Notes: generated by a model not told the origin, from the letters alone. Shown: positions 7,810 through 17,696, counted from the first letter of the stretch. The stretch is DNA of 64,000 nt from Jejuia sp043557195 (GCA_043557195.1 CP121314.1:4161818-4225817); one strand, 5' to 3'. A program made the numbers and translations.

Positions 7810-8649
7810 ATGATCACACCAGAATGGGTAACCGTAAAAGAATATGAAGACATCACTTATAAAAAAAGCGATGGTGTAGCAAGAATTGCGTTCAATAGAC
7901 CAAATGTAAGAAATGCATTTAGACCGAAAACTACAAGTGAGCTTTATGATGCGTTTTATGATGCTAATGAAGACACTTCTATTGGCGTTGTTTTGCTTTC
8001 TGCAGAAGGACCATCAACCAAAGATGGTGTGTATTCGTTTTGTAGCGGAGGAGACCAAAAGGCTAGAGGGCATCAGGGTTATGTAGGAGAAGATGGTTAT
8101 CATCGTTTAAATATTTTAGAAGTTCAACGTTTAATTAGGTTTATGCCTAAGGCTGTAATTGCCGTTGTTCCGGGATGGGCAGTTGGCGGCGGACATAGTT
8201 TACATGTAGTTTGTGATTTAACGCTAGCAAGTAAAGAGCATGCCATTTTTAAACAAACAGACGCTGATGTTACAAGTTTTGATGGCGGGTATGGTTCAGC
8301 TTATTTGGCAAAAATGGTAGGTCAGAAAAAAGCTCGGGAAATTTTCTTTTTAGGAAGGAATTACTCTGCTCAGGAAGCCTATGAAATGGGAATGGTAAAT
8401 GCAGTAATTCCCCATGCGGAATTGGAAAACACTGCTTATGAATGGGCTCAAGAAATTCTAGCTAAGTCTCCAACATCTATTAAAATGCTTAAATTTGCGA
8501 TGAATTTAACTGATGATGGCATGGTAGGGCAACAGGTTTTTGCAGGTGAAGCCACACGATTAGCTTATATGACAGAAGAGGCAAAAGAAGGGCGCAATGC
8601 ATTTTTAGAAAAGCGCAAGCCTAATTTCGAAAAAAAATGGATTCCATAA
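7810..8649 (+). CDS. menB: 1,4-dihydroxy-2-naphthoyl-CoA synthase
   Basis: A 279-aa crotonase-fold enzyme that cyclises o-succinylbenzoyl-CoA to DHNA-CoA in menaquinone synthesis. MenB hallmarks are visible: NRPNVRNAFRP near the start, FCSGGDQKARG (oxyanion-hole region), PGWAVGGGHSLH, TDADVTSFDGGYGS and the C-terminal KRKPNFEKKW tail that completes a neighbouring subunit. It is the first gene of a seven-gene operon and its stop overlaps menA (TAATG). Confidence 0.96.
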   Translation: MITPEWVTVKEYEDITYKKSDGVARIAFNRPNVRNAFRPKTTSELYDAFYDANEDTSIGVVLLSAEGPSTKDGVYSFCSGGDQKARGHQGYVGEDGYHRLNILEVQRLIRFMPKAVIAVVPGWAVGGGHSLHVVCDLTLASKEHAIFKQTDADVTSFDGGYGSAYLAKMVGQKKAREIFFLGRNYSAQEAYEMGMVNAVIPHAELENTAYEWAQEILAKSPTSIKMLKFAMNLTDDGMVGQQVFAGEATRLAYMTEEAKEGRNAFLEKRKPNFEKKWIP

Positions 8650-9551
8650 TGAAAAACCTTTCAGTTTGGATTTCAGCAATGCGATTACGAACATTACCTT
8701 TATCTGTTTCAGGTATTGTAATTGCATCTAGTTTCGCAGAGTATAATGGATGTTTTGATTGGACGGTATTCTGTTTAGCCATTCTTACAACCATTAGTCT
8801 ACAAATCCTTTCTAATTTGGCCAATGATTATGGTGATGGCGTAAAAGGTACTGATGGCACCAATAGAATTGGTCCAGAGCGGGCGATACAAAGTGGTAAA
8901 ATAACGCCATTTGCGATGTTTGAGGCTATTAAGCTAAATATTCTTGTTTGTATAGTATTCTCATTTCTTTTGATTTTTACAGCCTTTGGATCTCAGCATT
9001 TCTGGCTAACATTGTTGTTTTTTGGTTTAGGAATCAGCTCCGTTATTGCTGCTATTAGATATACTATAGGTGGTAAAGCCTATGGCTATCGGGGACTAGG
9101 TGACGTGTTTGTATTCATTTTTTTTGGTCTTATTAGTGTTATTGGATGTTATGTGCTTTACGCTAAAAAAGTGGACCATGTTGTATTTCTTCCAGCTGTA
9201 ACCATCGGACTTTTATCTGTAGCTGTCCTTAATTTAAATAATATGAGGGACATCAATTCTGATTTGGCTTCAGGAAAAATGACTTTGGCTGCAAAACTTG
9301 GTATTTCTAAAGCTAAAAAATATCATTTCTTCTTGATCATATTTGCTATCATTATATCAGTACTTTTTGGAATACTTTATTATACGTCACCATATAATTT
9401 GATATACTTTCTGGCCTATATACCTCTAATAATGCATTTAAATACTGTTAAGAATACTGAGGAAGCCTCAGCACTAGATCCAGAACTGAAAAAGGTAGCG
9501 TTATCAACATTTTTACTTGCGGTTTTACTAGCTGTTGGACATTTGTTGTAG
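8649..9551 (+). CDS. menA: 1,4-dihydroxy-2-naphthoate polyprenyltransferase
   Basis: A 300-aa UbiA-family integral membrane prenyltransferase with about eight or nine hydrophobic helices. The first aspartate-rich motif reads NLANDYGDGVKGTD and the second NLNNMRDINSD, the NDxxDxxxD and DxxxD-type sites for prenyl diphosphate and Mg. MenA attaches the isoprenoid tail to DHNA. I prefer ATG 8649, which overlaps the menB stop as TAATG and gives MKNLSVWISAMRLRTLPLS; an ATG at 8637 is in frame but lies inside menB. Confidence 0.94.
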   Translation: MKNLSVWISAMRLRTLPLSVSGIVIASSFAEYNGCFDWTVFCLAILTTISLQILSNLANDYGDGVKGTDGTNRIGPERAIQSGKITPFAMFEAIKLNILVCIVFSFLLIFTAFGSQHFWLTLLFFGLGISSVIAAIRYTIGGKAYGYRGLGDVFVFIFFGLISVIGCYVLYAKKVDHVVFLPAVTIGLLSVAVLNLNNMRDINSDLASGKMTLAAKLGISKAKKYHFFLIIFAIIISVLFGILYYTSPYNLIYFLAYIPLIMHLNTVKNTEEASALDPELKKVALSTFLLAVLLAVGHLL

Positions 9552-9602
9552 TGGTTTTATTAGAAAAAATCCCTAATTTTAGTAAAAGAAAATTAATTAC
9601 TT

Positions 9603-10280
9603 ATGAAAATCACATTTTACGGTCATGCAAGCTTAGGACTAGAAATTGACAACTTTAATGTTCTTGTAGATCCTTTTATCTCTGGTAACCCAAAGGCAAG
9701 TCATATTGATATTGAGACGCTTAAGGCTGATTATATTTTGGTAACTCATGCACATCAAGATCATATTTTGGATGTTGAAGCCATTGCAAAACGAACAGGA
9801 GCCACACTAATATCCAATTATGAAATTGTAACACATTATGAAGCCAAGGGCCTAAAAGGACATCCAATGAATCATGGTGGCTCATGGCAATTCGATTTTG
9901 GCAAAGTAAAATATGTAAACGCTATACATACGTCTTCATTCCCTGACGGCTCGTATGGAGGTCAACCAGGAGGATTCATTATTGAAACTAACAAGAAAAC
10001 ACTTTATATCGCTGGTGATACTGCCCTCACTTATGATATGAAATTAATTGGTAAGGCTTACGATTTAGATTTAGCAGTATTGCCTATTGGAGATAACTTT
10101 ACAATGGGTGTTGACGATGCAATTATAGCTTCTGATTTTATTAAATGTGATAGTATTTTGGGTTATCATTACGACACATTTGGCTATATTGAAATAGACA
10201 AAGTTAGGGCAAAGGCTAAATTTGATACAGAATCGAAATCATTAACACTTTTAGATATTGGAGCATCAATTGAAATATAA
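9603..10280 (+). CDS. UPF0173 family metal-dependent hydrolase (metallo-beta-lactamase fold)
   Basis: A 225-aa MBL-fold protein. It starts MKITFYGHAS, has the metal motif THAHQDH (HxHxDH) near residues 50-56, a second-shell NHGGS, IAGDTALT with the metal-bridging Asp, and GYHYDTF near the C-terminus. Length and motifs match UPF0173. The reaction is not established for the family. It follows menA by 51 bp in the men operon and precedes DUF2490 by 3 bp, so a role tied to membrane quinones is possible but unproven. Confidence 0.88.
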   Translation: MKITFYGHASLGLEIDNFNVLVDPFISGNPKASHIDIETLKADYILVTHAHQDHILDVEAIAKRTGATLISNYEIVTHYEAKGLKGHPMNHGGSWQFDFGKVKYVNAIHTSSFPDGSYGGQPGGFIIETNKKTLYIAGDTALTYDMKLIGKAYDLDLAVLPIGDNFTMGVDDAIIASDFIKCDSILGYHYDTFGYIEIDKVRAKAKFDTESKSLTLLDIGASIEI

Positions 10281-10283
10281 CAT

Positions 10284-10976
10284 ATGAAGAAATACATTAT
10301 TTCGTTTATTGTAATTTTTTGTTGCTTTTACAAAACATCTGCACAAATAGACCAATCTAAAACAGGTGCTTGGTATATGTATTTTTACAAACACCAGTTC
10401 AAGAATAGTCAATTTGGAATTCAAGGTGATTTACAATATAGAAATTGGAATACTATAGGCGATTTAGAACAACTACTCATTCGTTCTGGGCTTACTTTTA
10501 CTCCAAAAAAGGCAAACGTATTACTAACTTTAGGCTATGCTAATATTACTACCGGTCAGTTTGGTGATAGCGATGCTACAGTTTCGGAAAGTAGAATTTA
10601 TCAAGAAGCATTTATTCCACAAAAACTTGGAAATAGATTGTATTTAGCACACCGATTTCGATATGAGCAACGGTTTGTTGAAAATCAAGACTTTAGAACC
10701 CGGTACAGGTATAACTTGTTTCTAAATATTCCACTCAACCAGAAAGCTTTAATAGATAAAACCTTTTATTTGGCGTTGTACAATGAACTATTCATCAACG
10801 GGCAAACCGAGATTGGAGATAATAATACTGTAGAGCTATTTGATAGAAACAGAACCTACTTAGGACTAGGCTATGTGGTTAAACCAAGTATGAAATTTCA
10901 GGTGGGATGGATGAATCAAAAAACGGTAAATTGGGGTAAAGGCCAACTGCAGTTAAGCTTTCATCATACTTTTTAA
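10284..10976 (+). CDS. DUF2490 outer-membrane beta-barrel protein
   Basis: A 230-aa exported protein with a 20-residue signal peptide ending TSAQ. The remainder is a run of amphipathic strands rich in aromatic residues (GDLQYRNW, YRYNLFLNIPL, LQLSFHHTF) and ends in a C-terminal phenylalanine, typical of a small outer-membrane barrel. The pattern fits DUF2490, a family without known activity. It lies between the UPF0173 gene and menC with gaps of 3 and 6 bp. Confidence 0.8.
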   Translation: MKKYIISFIVIFCCFYKTSAQIDQSKTGAWYMYFYKHQFKNSQFGIQGDLQYRNWNTIGDLEQLLIRSGLTFTPKKANVLLTLGYANITTGQFGDSDATVSESRIYQEAFIPQKLGNRLYLAHRFRYEQRFVENQDFRTRYRYNLFLNIPLNQKALIDKTFYLALYNELFINGQTEIGDNNTVELFDRNRTYLGLGYVVKPSMKFQVGWMNQKTVNWGKGQLQLSFHHTF

Positions 10977-10982
10977 ATAATA

Positions 10983-12017
10983 ATGACGGCAACTTACCAT
11001 AACTACATTCTCAATTTCAAACAAGCAAGTGGTACATCTAGAGGGGTTTTAAAAACTAAGGAGACTTGGATTTTAATTATTCAAAATGAAGAAAAAGAAG
11101 GCATAGGGGAGTGCGGTATGTTCAGAGGCTTGTCCGTTGATGACCGCCCAGATTTTGAAGACAAAATAAAATGGGCCTGCACCAACATTAATAAAGGTTT
11201 AGAATTTCTAATTTCTGAATTAACGGAATTTCCAAGTATTCAATTTGGATTAGAAATGGCTTTTAAATCACTACAAAGTCAAGATAAGTTTAATTTGTTT
11301 CCTTCGGATTTTACAAAAGGCAACGCTTCAATCCCTATTAACGGTTTGATATGGATGGGAAGTGAAGCATTTATGAAACAGCAAATCAAAGATAAAATTG
11401 AAGCAGGTTTCCATTGTATAAAACTAAAAATTGGAGCTATTGATTTTCAAACGGAACTAAATCTCTTGAAAACTATTAGAAAGCAATTTACTTCAAAAGA
11501 TATAGAATTACGTGTTGATGCTAATGGTGCTTTTAATCCAAATGAAGCTTTAGAGAAACTTAAACGACTCTCTGAATTTGATCTGCATTCCATAGAACAA
11601 CCCATTAAACAAGGGCAAATTGATGATATGGCTTTGTTATGTAAGCAAGCACCTTTACCTATTGCTTTAGACGAAGAATTAATTGGCGTTTTTGGTGTAA
11701 CAAAAAAAACTGAATTACTACAAACTATTCGTCCGCAATATATTATATTGAAACCCACTTTAATTGGTGGTTTTAATGGTAGTGATGAATGGATTAATAG
11801 TGCTGAAAATGACAATATAGGATGGTGGATTACCAGTGCTTTAGAAAGTAACATAGGCTTAAACGCAATAGCGCAATATACCTATGATACGCAAAGTAAA
11901 ATGCCGCAAGGGTTGGGAACAGGAAGTTTATTTACTAATAATTTTGACTCGCCCTTATATGTTGAAGAAGGCCGTTTACACTACGATAGAAGAAAAAACT
12001 GGAAAATAAATTTATAA
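10983..12017 (+). CDS. menC: o-Succinylbenzoate synthase
   Basis: A 344-aa enolase-superfamily enzyme that dehydrates SHCHC to o-succinylbenzoate. Visible are the KLKIG motif (KxK catalytic lysine), the metal-binding set RVDANGAF, SIEQPI and ALDEEL, and the late catalytic lysine in IILKPTLIGG. These four blocks are the MenC signature. It follows the DUF2490 gene in the men operon by 6 bp and precedes the CPBP gene by 3 bp. Confidence 0.93.
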   Translation: MTATYHNYILNFKQASGTSRGVLKTKETWILIIQNEEKEGIGECGMFRGLSVDDRPDFEDKIKWACTNINKGLEFLISELTEFPSIQFGLEMAFKSLQSQDKFNLFPSDFTKGNASIPINGLIWMGSEAFMKQQIKDKIEAGFHCIKLKIGAIDFQTELNLLKTIRKQFTSKDIELRVDANGAFNPNEALEKLKRLSEFDLHSIEQPIKQGQIDDMALLCKQAPLPIALDEELIGVFGVTKKTELLQTIRPQYIILKPTLIGGFNGSDEWINSAENDNIGWWITSALESNIGLNAIAQYTYDTQSKMPQGLGTGSLFTNNFDSPLYVEEGRLHYDRRKNWKINL

Positions 12018-12020
12018 ATT

Positions 12021-12980
12021 ATGTACATAGAACAAGCTTATAAAGGATTAACAGATGCATGGCGATACATTGTGGGTGGTGCAATTATCTTCATAGCGTG
12101 GCAAATTTTAGGATCTATACCATTAATTGCAGGATTGTTTTTAAATATGGATGGTTTTGAAAATTTCCCAACCGATATTTCTGGAATGGTGGAACTATTA
12201 GGGGGAAATCTTTTTTTATTCCTGATGCTTATTTCGTTTGCCATTGGACTTATTGGTGTTTTTATAAGTTTTAAGTATTTACATAAGTTGTCATTTACAC
12301 AATTTACTACAACGAGATCAAAAATTGATTGGAAACGATTCTGGTTTGTTTTCATTTTATGGGGAGGTGTCACTAGTGGATTAGTGCTACTTGATTATTT
12401 TTATATTACTCCTGAAAACTATGTATGGAATTTTAAACTAGAACCTTTTTTGATTCTTTTAGCTATTGGCATTTTTCTGTTACCGTTACAAACGAGCTTT
12501 GAGGAATATGCTTTCAGAGGCTACGGTATGCATTTTTTGGGTACTATAGCAAAAAACAGATGGTTGCCCTTAATAATCACTTCGGTAGCTTTTGGGGTAA
12601 TGCATATTTTTAACCCGGAAGTGGAAAAATTAGGCTACATTATAATGGTATATTACATAGGTACAGGATTCTTTTTAGGGATTATAACATTAATGGATGA
12701 AGGGTTAGAATTGGCCTTAGGGTTCCATTTTGCCAACAATTTATTCACGGCACTTTTAGTTACCACAGATTGGACTGTATTACAAACCGACAGTATACTA
12801 AAGGATATCAGCGATCCATCAGAAATGGTGATTTCAGAAATACTTGTGCCAGTATTCGTAGTGTTCCCAATATTGCTTTTTATTTTATCAAAAAAATACA
12901 AATGGACCAATTGGAAAGACAAGCTATTCGGTCCCGTAATTGAGCCACCAAAAGAAGATTATAAAATTTTAGAAGAATAG
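12021..12980 (+). CDS. CPBP family intramembrane glutamic endopeptidase
   Basis: A 319-aa polytopic membrane protein with about seven to eight helices. The CPBP/Abi (CAAX protease-like) active-site motifs are EEYAFRG (EExxxR), FGVMHIF (FxxxH) and FHFANN (HxxxN/D). These are membrane proteases or scaffolds with varied targets. It is embedded between menC and menE with gaps of 3 and 9 bp. A C-terminal soluble tail of about 25 residues is charged. The substrate is unknown. Confidence 0.87.
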   Translation: MYIEQAYKGLTDAWRYIVGGAIIFIAWQILGSIPLIAGLFLNMDGFENFPTDISGMVELLGGNLFLFLMLISFAIGLIGVFISFKYLHKLSFTQFTTTRSKIDWKRFWFVFILWGGVTSGLVLLDYFYITPENYVWNFKLEPFLILLAIGIFLLPLQTSFEEYAFRGYGMHFLGTIAKNRWLPLIITSVAFGVMHIFNPEVEKLGYIIMVYYIGTGFFLGIITLMDEGLELALGFHFANNLFTALLVTTDWTVLQTDSILKDISDPSEMVISEILVPVFVVFPILLFILSKKYKWTNWKDKLFGPVIEPPKEDYKILEE

Positions 12981-12989
12981 AAATTTACT

Positions 12990-14066
12990 ATGACTCCAGA
13001 TTATACCAAAGTTCACAACAGGTTTAAATTAGAAGGATTTCATTACAACCGTGAGGATTTAATGGAAGTTGCTTACAGTTTTATAAAAGAAGGATATCCT
13101 TATCAGCAGCAATTAGGCCTTTTCCTATTAGATTGGTTAGATAATAAAGATTATATAAAGGTAAAAACATCAGGCTCTACAGGGAAGCCTAAAATGCTAA
13201 AAATCAAAAAGCAGGCTATGATTAATTCTGCCATCACTACTGGTGATTTTTTTGATTTAACCCCTGGAAAAAAAGTTTTGAATTGCTTACCCTCAAACTT
13301 TATAGCTGGAAAGATGATGATGGTTAGAGCCATTGTTTTAGGACTTGAAGTAGACATGGTAGTACCGTCGGCTTTACCAAGAATAGATTATGAAAAAGAC
13401 TATGACTTTTGTGCATTCACACCAATGCAACTCAAAAATTTTGCGAAATATTTAAAATCTATTAAAACAGTAATAGTAGGAGGAGGGCGTGTTTCAAATC
13501 ATATAAAATCTTTAATAAAAGATAAAAAGCCACAAGTTTATGAGACTTATGGAATGACGGAAACAGTGTCTCATATTGCTGTAAAAAAGCTAAATAATTT
13601 TGTAGGTGACGATACCGATAAATATTTCACAACATTACCTGGTATCAATATTTCTAAAGATGATAGAGGATGCTTAGTGATTGATGCCCCAAAGCTTTCT
13701 GATGAAACCATTGTGACAAATGATTTGGTTGAAATTTATTCTGATAACCTATTTGAATGGATTGGACGTTTTGATAATATGATTAACACTGGTGGTATTA
13801 AAGTATTTCCAGAAAAAATAGAGGAGAAGCTGCAGGATAAAATGGACGGGCGACAATTTTTTATCTATGGAATTGAAGATGATACTTTAGGTGAAAAAAT
13901 AATAATGGTAATTGAAGGCTCAGAAAAGGATATAGATGACACCTTGTTTGATGCTTTAGATAAGTTCGAAAAACCAAAAGATATTTTCTTTACTAGAAAG
14001 TTTAAAGAAACCGCATCAGGAAAAATTCATAGAGCTAACACGATTAAATCTATTTTAGAAGCATAA
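12990..14066 (+). CDS. menE: o-Succinylbenzoate-CoA ligase, short form
   Basis: A 358-aa ANL-superfamily adenylating enzyme. The P-loop-like motif KTSGSTGKPK lies at about residues 58-67, YETYGMTET is the A5 motif, GRFDNMINTGGIKV is the hinge/A8 region, and the catalytic lysine sits in ETASGKIHR near the C-terminus. It is clearly shorter than the roughly 450-500 aa of proteobacterial MenE, as is usual in Bacteroidota. The men operon context supports the assignment. An intrinsic terminator follows directly. Confidence 0.9.
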   Translation: MTPDYTKVHNRFKLEGFHYNREDLMEVAYSFIKEGYPYQQQLGLFLLDWLDNKDYIKVKTSGSTGKPKMLKIKKQAMINSAITTGDFFDLTPGKKVLNCLPSNFIAGKMMMVRAIVLGLEVDMVVPSALPRIDYEKDYDFCAFTPMQLKNFAKYLKSIKTVIVGGGRVSNHIKSLIKDKKPQVYETYGMTETVSHIAVKKLNNFVGDDTDKYFTTLPGINISKDDRGCLVIDAPKLSDETIVTNDLVEIYSDNLFEWIGRFDNMINTGGIKVFPEKIEEKLQDKMDGRQFFIYGIEDDTLGEKIIMVIEGSEKDIDDTLFDALDKFEKPKDIFFTRKFKETASGKIHRANTIKSILEA

Positions 14067-14097
14067 AAAAATCCGAATCTTAAAGATTCGGATTTTT
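14067..14097. terminator. Bidirectional intrinsic terminator between menE and yebC
   Basis: A 15-bp perfect stem AAAAATCCGAATCTT / AAGATTCGGATTTTT with a single-base loop. It begins one base after the menE stop and lies 17 bp from the yebC stop, so it serves both converging units. Confidence 0.85.
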
Positions 14098-14114
14098 GTT
14101 TTATATCAGAAAAA

Positions 14115-14861
14115 CTAATCTGTAGTTTCTTCCATGGTGTGATACACGTTTTGCACATCATCATCTTCCTCGAGTTTTTCTAGTAACTTTTCTACATCAG
14201 CAGCTTGTTCAGCAGATAACGGTTTTGTTACTTGTGGAATGCGCTCAAAACCTGATGATAATATTTCAATATTGTTGTCTTCTAAATACGATTGGATTTT
14301 ACCAAAGCTTTCAAAAGGCGCATAAATCATCACGCTATTAACCTCATTGCCATCAGCATCTTCATCGGTATCTTCAAAAATTTCTTCAACACCAAAATCA
14401 ATCAACTCTAATTCTAATTCTTCTAAATCGAGTGCTTCACCTTTAATTTTAAAATTGCAGGTATGATCAAACATAAACACTACAGAACCTGATGTTCCTA
14501 AACTTCCGTCACACTTATTAAAATAGCTACGAACATTGGCAACAGTTCTGGTATTATTATCCGTAGCTGTTTCAACCAACACTGCTATACCATGAGGCGC
14601 ATAGCCTTCAAAAACTACTTCTTTATAATCCCCTTGATTTTTATCACTCGCACGTTTTATGGCCCGCTCAATATTATCTTTTGGCATGTTTACGGACTTT
14701 GCATTCTGTATGACTGCACGTAAACGAGAATTACTATCAGGATCAGGACCTCCTTCTTTTACCGCCATAACAATGTCTTTACCAATACGCGTAAAGGCTT
14801 TACTCATAGCAGACCAACGTTTCATTTTTCTTGCTTTCCTAAATTCAAAAGCTCTTCCCAT
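14115..14861 (-). CDS. yebC: YebC/PmpR family protein
   Basis: A 248-aa member of the YebC/PmpR family. The start MGRAFEFRKARKMKR, then IGKDIVMAVKEGG, MPKDNIERAIKRA, VFEGYAPHGIAVLVE and the acidic C-terminus match family order and length. Members have been described as transcription regulators and, more recently, as ribosome-associated factors that relieve stalling, so either role is possible. It is the last gene of a leftward run from gcvT. Confidence 0.92.
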   Translation of the reverse strand: MGRAFEFRKARKMKRWSAMSKAFTRIGKDIVMAVKEGGPDPDSNSRLRAVIQNAKSVNMPKDNIERAIKRASDKNQGDYKEVVFEGYAPHGIAVLVETATDNNTRTVANVRSYFNKCDGSLGTSGSVVFMFDHTCNFKIKGEALDLEELELELIDFGVEEIFEDTDEDADGNEVNSVMIYAPFESFGKIQSYLEDNNIEILSSGFERIPQVTKPLSAEQAADVEKLLEKLEEDDDVQNVYHTMEETTD

Positions 14862-14990
14862 AGTTTTAAGTTAAATAAGTTGTGAGTATTAAAGTGCCAA
14901 AAGTTATATATTTTCCAAGGCACGCAAATTTAAAAAATATTGCATTAATATTTAAGTACTGTTTAATGTGACTGTGACTGCCTACTAGAA

Positions 14991-15284
14991 TTACTCATCA
15001 ACAGGTTCTACTATCATTTCTATCGCTTCTGCCAATTTAAAATCCTTATTGGTGACACCACCTGCATCATGAGTTGATAATGATATAGAAAGCACGTTGT
15101 AAACATTGGACCAATTAGGATGATGATTTAAAGCTTCACACTCAAAAGCAATTCTGCTCATTGCACTAAAACAATCCTTAAAATTTTCAAATTCAAACTC
15201 TGCATGAATGGCATTATCAAAGTATTCCCAATCAGGGAATCGCAATAATTTCTTTTCTATATCTTGTTCTGAAAGTTTACTCAT
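14991..15284 (-). CDS. 4a-hydroxytetrahydrobiopterin dehydratase (PCD/DCoH)
   Basis: A 97-aa single-domain pterin-4a-carbinolamine dehydratase. The catalytic region has HHPNWSNVYNVL (the two His and the downstream Trp) and a later STHDAGGVT with the third His. It regenerates dihydropterin after aromatic amino-acid hydroxylation. No hydroxylase gene is visible in this window. Length is standard for the family. Confidence 0.93.
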   Translation of the reverse strand: MSKLSEQDIEKKLLRFPDWEYFDNAIHAEFEFENFKDCFSAMSRIAFECEALNHHPNWSNVYNVLSISLSTHDAGGVTNKDFKLAEAIEMIVEPVDE

Positions 15285-15345
15285 AATTATCCATCATTTT
15301 TTCTTTGACTCAACTAATATACCCATTTCAATAGTTAAAATCAAC

Positions 15346-16176
15346 CTACAACTTTAATTCTTCAAGGATTTTTTGACTGTTAAGCTGAAGATGTTTTGGC
15401 AGTTTATTAAACTTGGGTAAAACAGCTAAATACCTATCATCATTAGTCGTGTACACTCTTTTATAATGTGCCTTTTCGTTTAATTCTAAAGATGTTATAA
15501 TATCTTTAATAAACTCATCATGATGTACCAAATCAGAACTTCCTAAATGAAACACACCGTATTTATTTCTATTGATGATATAGTGAATTTGTTGCGTTAC
15601 TTTAGAATCTGTAGTAACGTTCATTATCAAATTTGGGAAAATTTCAATAGGTTCTTTTTCCTTTATATGTTGAAGCATTTCATTAATTCTCGGAGACTGA
15701 TTACCAAAAACCATAGGTAATCTCAAAATTGCAACTTGTTTCTTTGGCAAGCGCAATAACATGTTTTCAATCTTTATTTTGAAATGCCCATAAACACTAT
15801 TACTCAAGGTTTTATCTTGCTCATAACTTGGGTATTTACTGTAAGCGTCAAAAACATTAGCAGAAGATAGAAACAGTAATTTTATGTTTTGTACATATAT
15901 GTATTCTGAAAGATGTTGATGTAATAACACCTGTTTAGAAAAATCACCACGCAATGCCGAAATTATTATTGTTGGCTTTACAATATTCAGGATCTCGTAG
16001 ATATCATCTTCTTCAAAATTATACTGAAAGAAATGATGGTTTTTTTCTAGTTGTTTATTTGAAGTGCTATAGGTTGCAAAGGTTCTGAAATAGGAGCAGA
16101 GTTCCTTGTAAATAGCGCCACCCAAAAAACCACTACCACCAAGTATTAATATTTTATGTTTATAGGCCTCCTTCAT
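15346..16176 (-). CDS. NAD-dependent epimerase / sugar-nucleotide reductase-like SDR
   Basis: A 276-aa extended-SDR-like protein with the nucleotide-binding GGSGFLGG at residues 14-21. The catalytic region is reduced: FLSSANVF carries the Ser, followed by YxxxK-like YGHFKIK. It resembles RmlD/sugar-nucleotide-binding reductases. Substrate not predictable. It sits 24 bp from gcvT and 61 bp from the pterin dehydratase gene in the same direction. Confidence 0.75.
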   Translation of the reverse strand: MKEAYKHKILILGGSGFLGGAIYKELCSYFRTFATYSTSNKQLEKNHHFFQYNFEEDDIYEILNIVKPTIIISALRGDFSKQVLLHQHLSEYIYVQNIKLLFLSSANVFDAYSKYPSYEQDKTLSNSVYGHFKIKIENMLLRLPKKQVAILRLPMVFGNQSPRINEMLQHIKEKEPIEIFPNLIMNVTTDSKVTQQIHYIINRNKYGVFHLGSSDLVHHDEFIKDIITSLELNEKAHYKRVYTTNDDRYLAVLPKFNKLPKHLQLNSQKILEELKL

Positions 16177-16200
16177 TCGCTTTCTACACCAAAATACGGT

Positions 16201-17283
16201 TTAGCCCTTGTAAAATGGTAGCTTTACAACAGTTGCAGGTACTGCTTTTTTTCTAATTTGAATATTGATTTTACTACCAGCATCAGCAAAAATAGGAGGG
16301 ACGTAACCCAAACCAATACCTTTACCTAATGAAGGGGCCATAGTGCCAGAAGTAACGTTTCCGATGGTGTTTCCATTACCATCTACAATATCGTAACCAT
16401 GACGTGGAATACCGCGGTCATCCAATTCAAAACCGACTAATTTACGTTCTGGTCCGCGTTCTTTTTCAGATTTAAGCGCTTCAGAATTTGTAAAATCTTT
16501 GGTGAATTTGGTAATCCAACCCAATCCAGCTTCAATGGGAGAGGTGGTGTCATCAATATCGTTGCCGTAAAGACAATAGCCCATTTCTAAACGCAGTGTG
16601 TCTCGTGCAGCAAGCCCAATAGGCTTTATGCCATAATTTGCACCAGCTTCTAATACTTTATTCCAAATTTGTTCAACCTCGCTGTTTTTACAATAAATTT
16701 CGAAACCACCGCTACCAGTGTAGCCTGTAGCCGAAATAATTACATAATCAATCCCTGCAAAATCGCCAACCACAAAATTGTAGAATTTAATTGCAGATAA
16801 ATCTTCACTGGTTAAAGCTTGCATCGCTTCAACCGCCTTTGGGCCTTGAATAGCGAGTAGGGAATAGTCCGCACTCAAATCGCGCATAGTAGCGCCAACA
16901 TCGTTTTTAGACTGAATCCAATTCCAATCTTTTTCGATATTACTAGCGTTAACCACTAGAAGATACGTTTCTTCTTTAATGCGATAGATAATTAAATCGT
17001 CCACAATACCGCCTGTATCATTAGGTAAACAGCTGTATTGCGCTTTACCAATGGTAAGTTTTGAAGCATCGTTACTAGACACGTTTTGAATAAGTTCTAA
17101 TGCATGCGGACCTTCAATTAAAAATTCACCCATATGCGACACATCAAACACACCAACGCCGTTTCGTACGGTTTCATGTTCTAGATTCACACCTTCGTAT
17201 TGTACAGGCATATTATAACCGGCAAAAGGCACCATTTTAGCACCAAGCGCTTCATGAATTTTAGATAAGGCTGTATTTTTCAT
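16201..17283 (-). CDS. gcvT: Glycine cleavage system aminomethyltransferase (T protein)
   Basis: A 360-aa GcvT. The N-terminus has MVPFAGYNMPVQY and FDVSHMGEF; the folate site region has NDTGGIVDDLIIYR, where the Asp corresponds to the catalytic aspartate, and IGLAARDTLRLEMG is the C-terminal hallmark. It transfers the aminomethyl group of glycine from H protein to tetrahydrofolate. The rest of the glycine cleavage genes are not in this window. About 1 kb of repeat-rich spacer lies upstream. Confidence 0.95.
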   Translation of the reverse strand: MKNTALSKIHEALGAKMVPFAGYNMPVQYEGVNLEHETVRNGVGVFDVSHMGEFLIEGPHALELIQNVSSNDASKLTIGKAQYSCLPNDTGGIVDDLIIYRIKEETYLLVVNASNIEKDWNWIQSKNDVGATMRDLSADYSLLAIQGPKAVEAMQALTSEDLSAIKFYNFVVGDFAGIDYVIISATGYTGSGGFEIYCKNSEVEQIWNKVLEAGANYGIKPIGLAARDTLRLEMGYCLYGNDIDDTTSPIEAGLGWITKFTKDFTNSEALKSEKERGPERKLVGFELDDRGIPRHGYDIVDGNGNTIGNVTSGTMAPSLGKGIGLGYVPPIFADAGSKINIQIRKKAVPATVVKLPFYKG

Positions 17284-17514
17284 AGCATTTAATTATCTTT
17301 TGTAAGTATGTAAACTATAAGGAAGCACATTAGTAAAATGCAAAAACCAACAATAATTCTATGTTTTGGTTTAAAGAAGGAAATAATGTTTTCAAAAAAA
17401 TTCCCTAAAAACTTTATAATGCCAACTAATATGTCTTCCATAAATGTGGTACACAAATGTATTGAAATTAAAAAGATTTTTAAATGTGAAAAGGGGAAGT
17501 ATTTTGGAGACGTG

Positions 17515-17617
<103 letters not shown>

Positions 17618-17696
17618 TCCCAGAAGCATTTGTTTTCATAAGTATAATTGGAACTTGGGTCATTAAACTAATAAGCGGTTTGCTTCGCAGCGTTTT

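Noticed and set aside
8637..8649. Upstream ATG start for menA
   Set aside because: It would add four residues encoded within menB; the ATG at 8649 gives the usual TAATG overlap and the expected MenA N-terminus.
11447..11854. 135-aa minus-strand ORF
   Set aside because: Entirely within menC, whose catalytic motifs are in the other frame.
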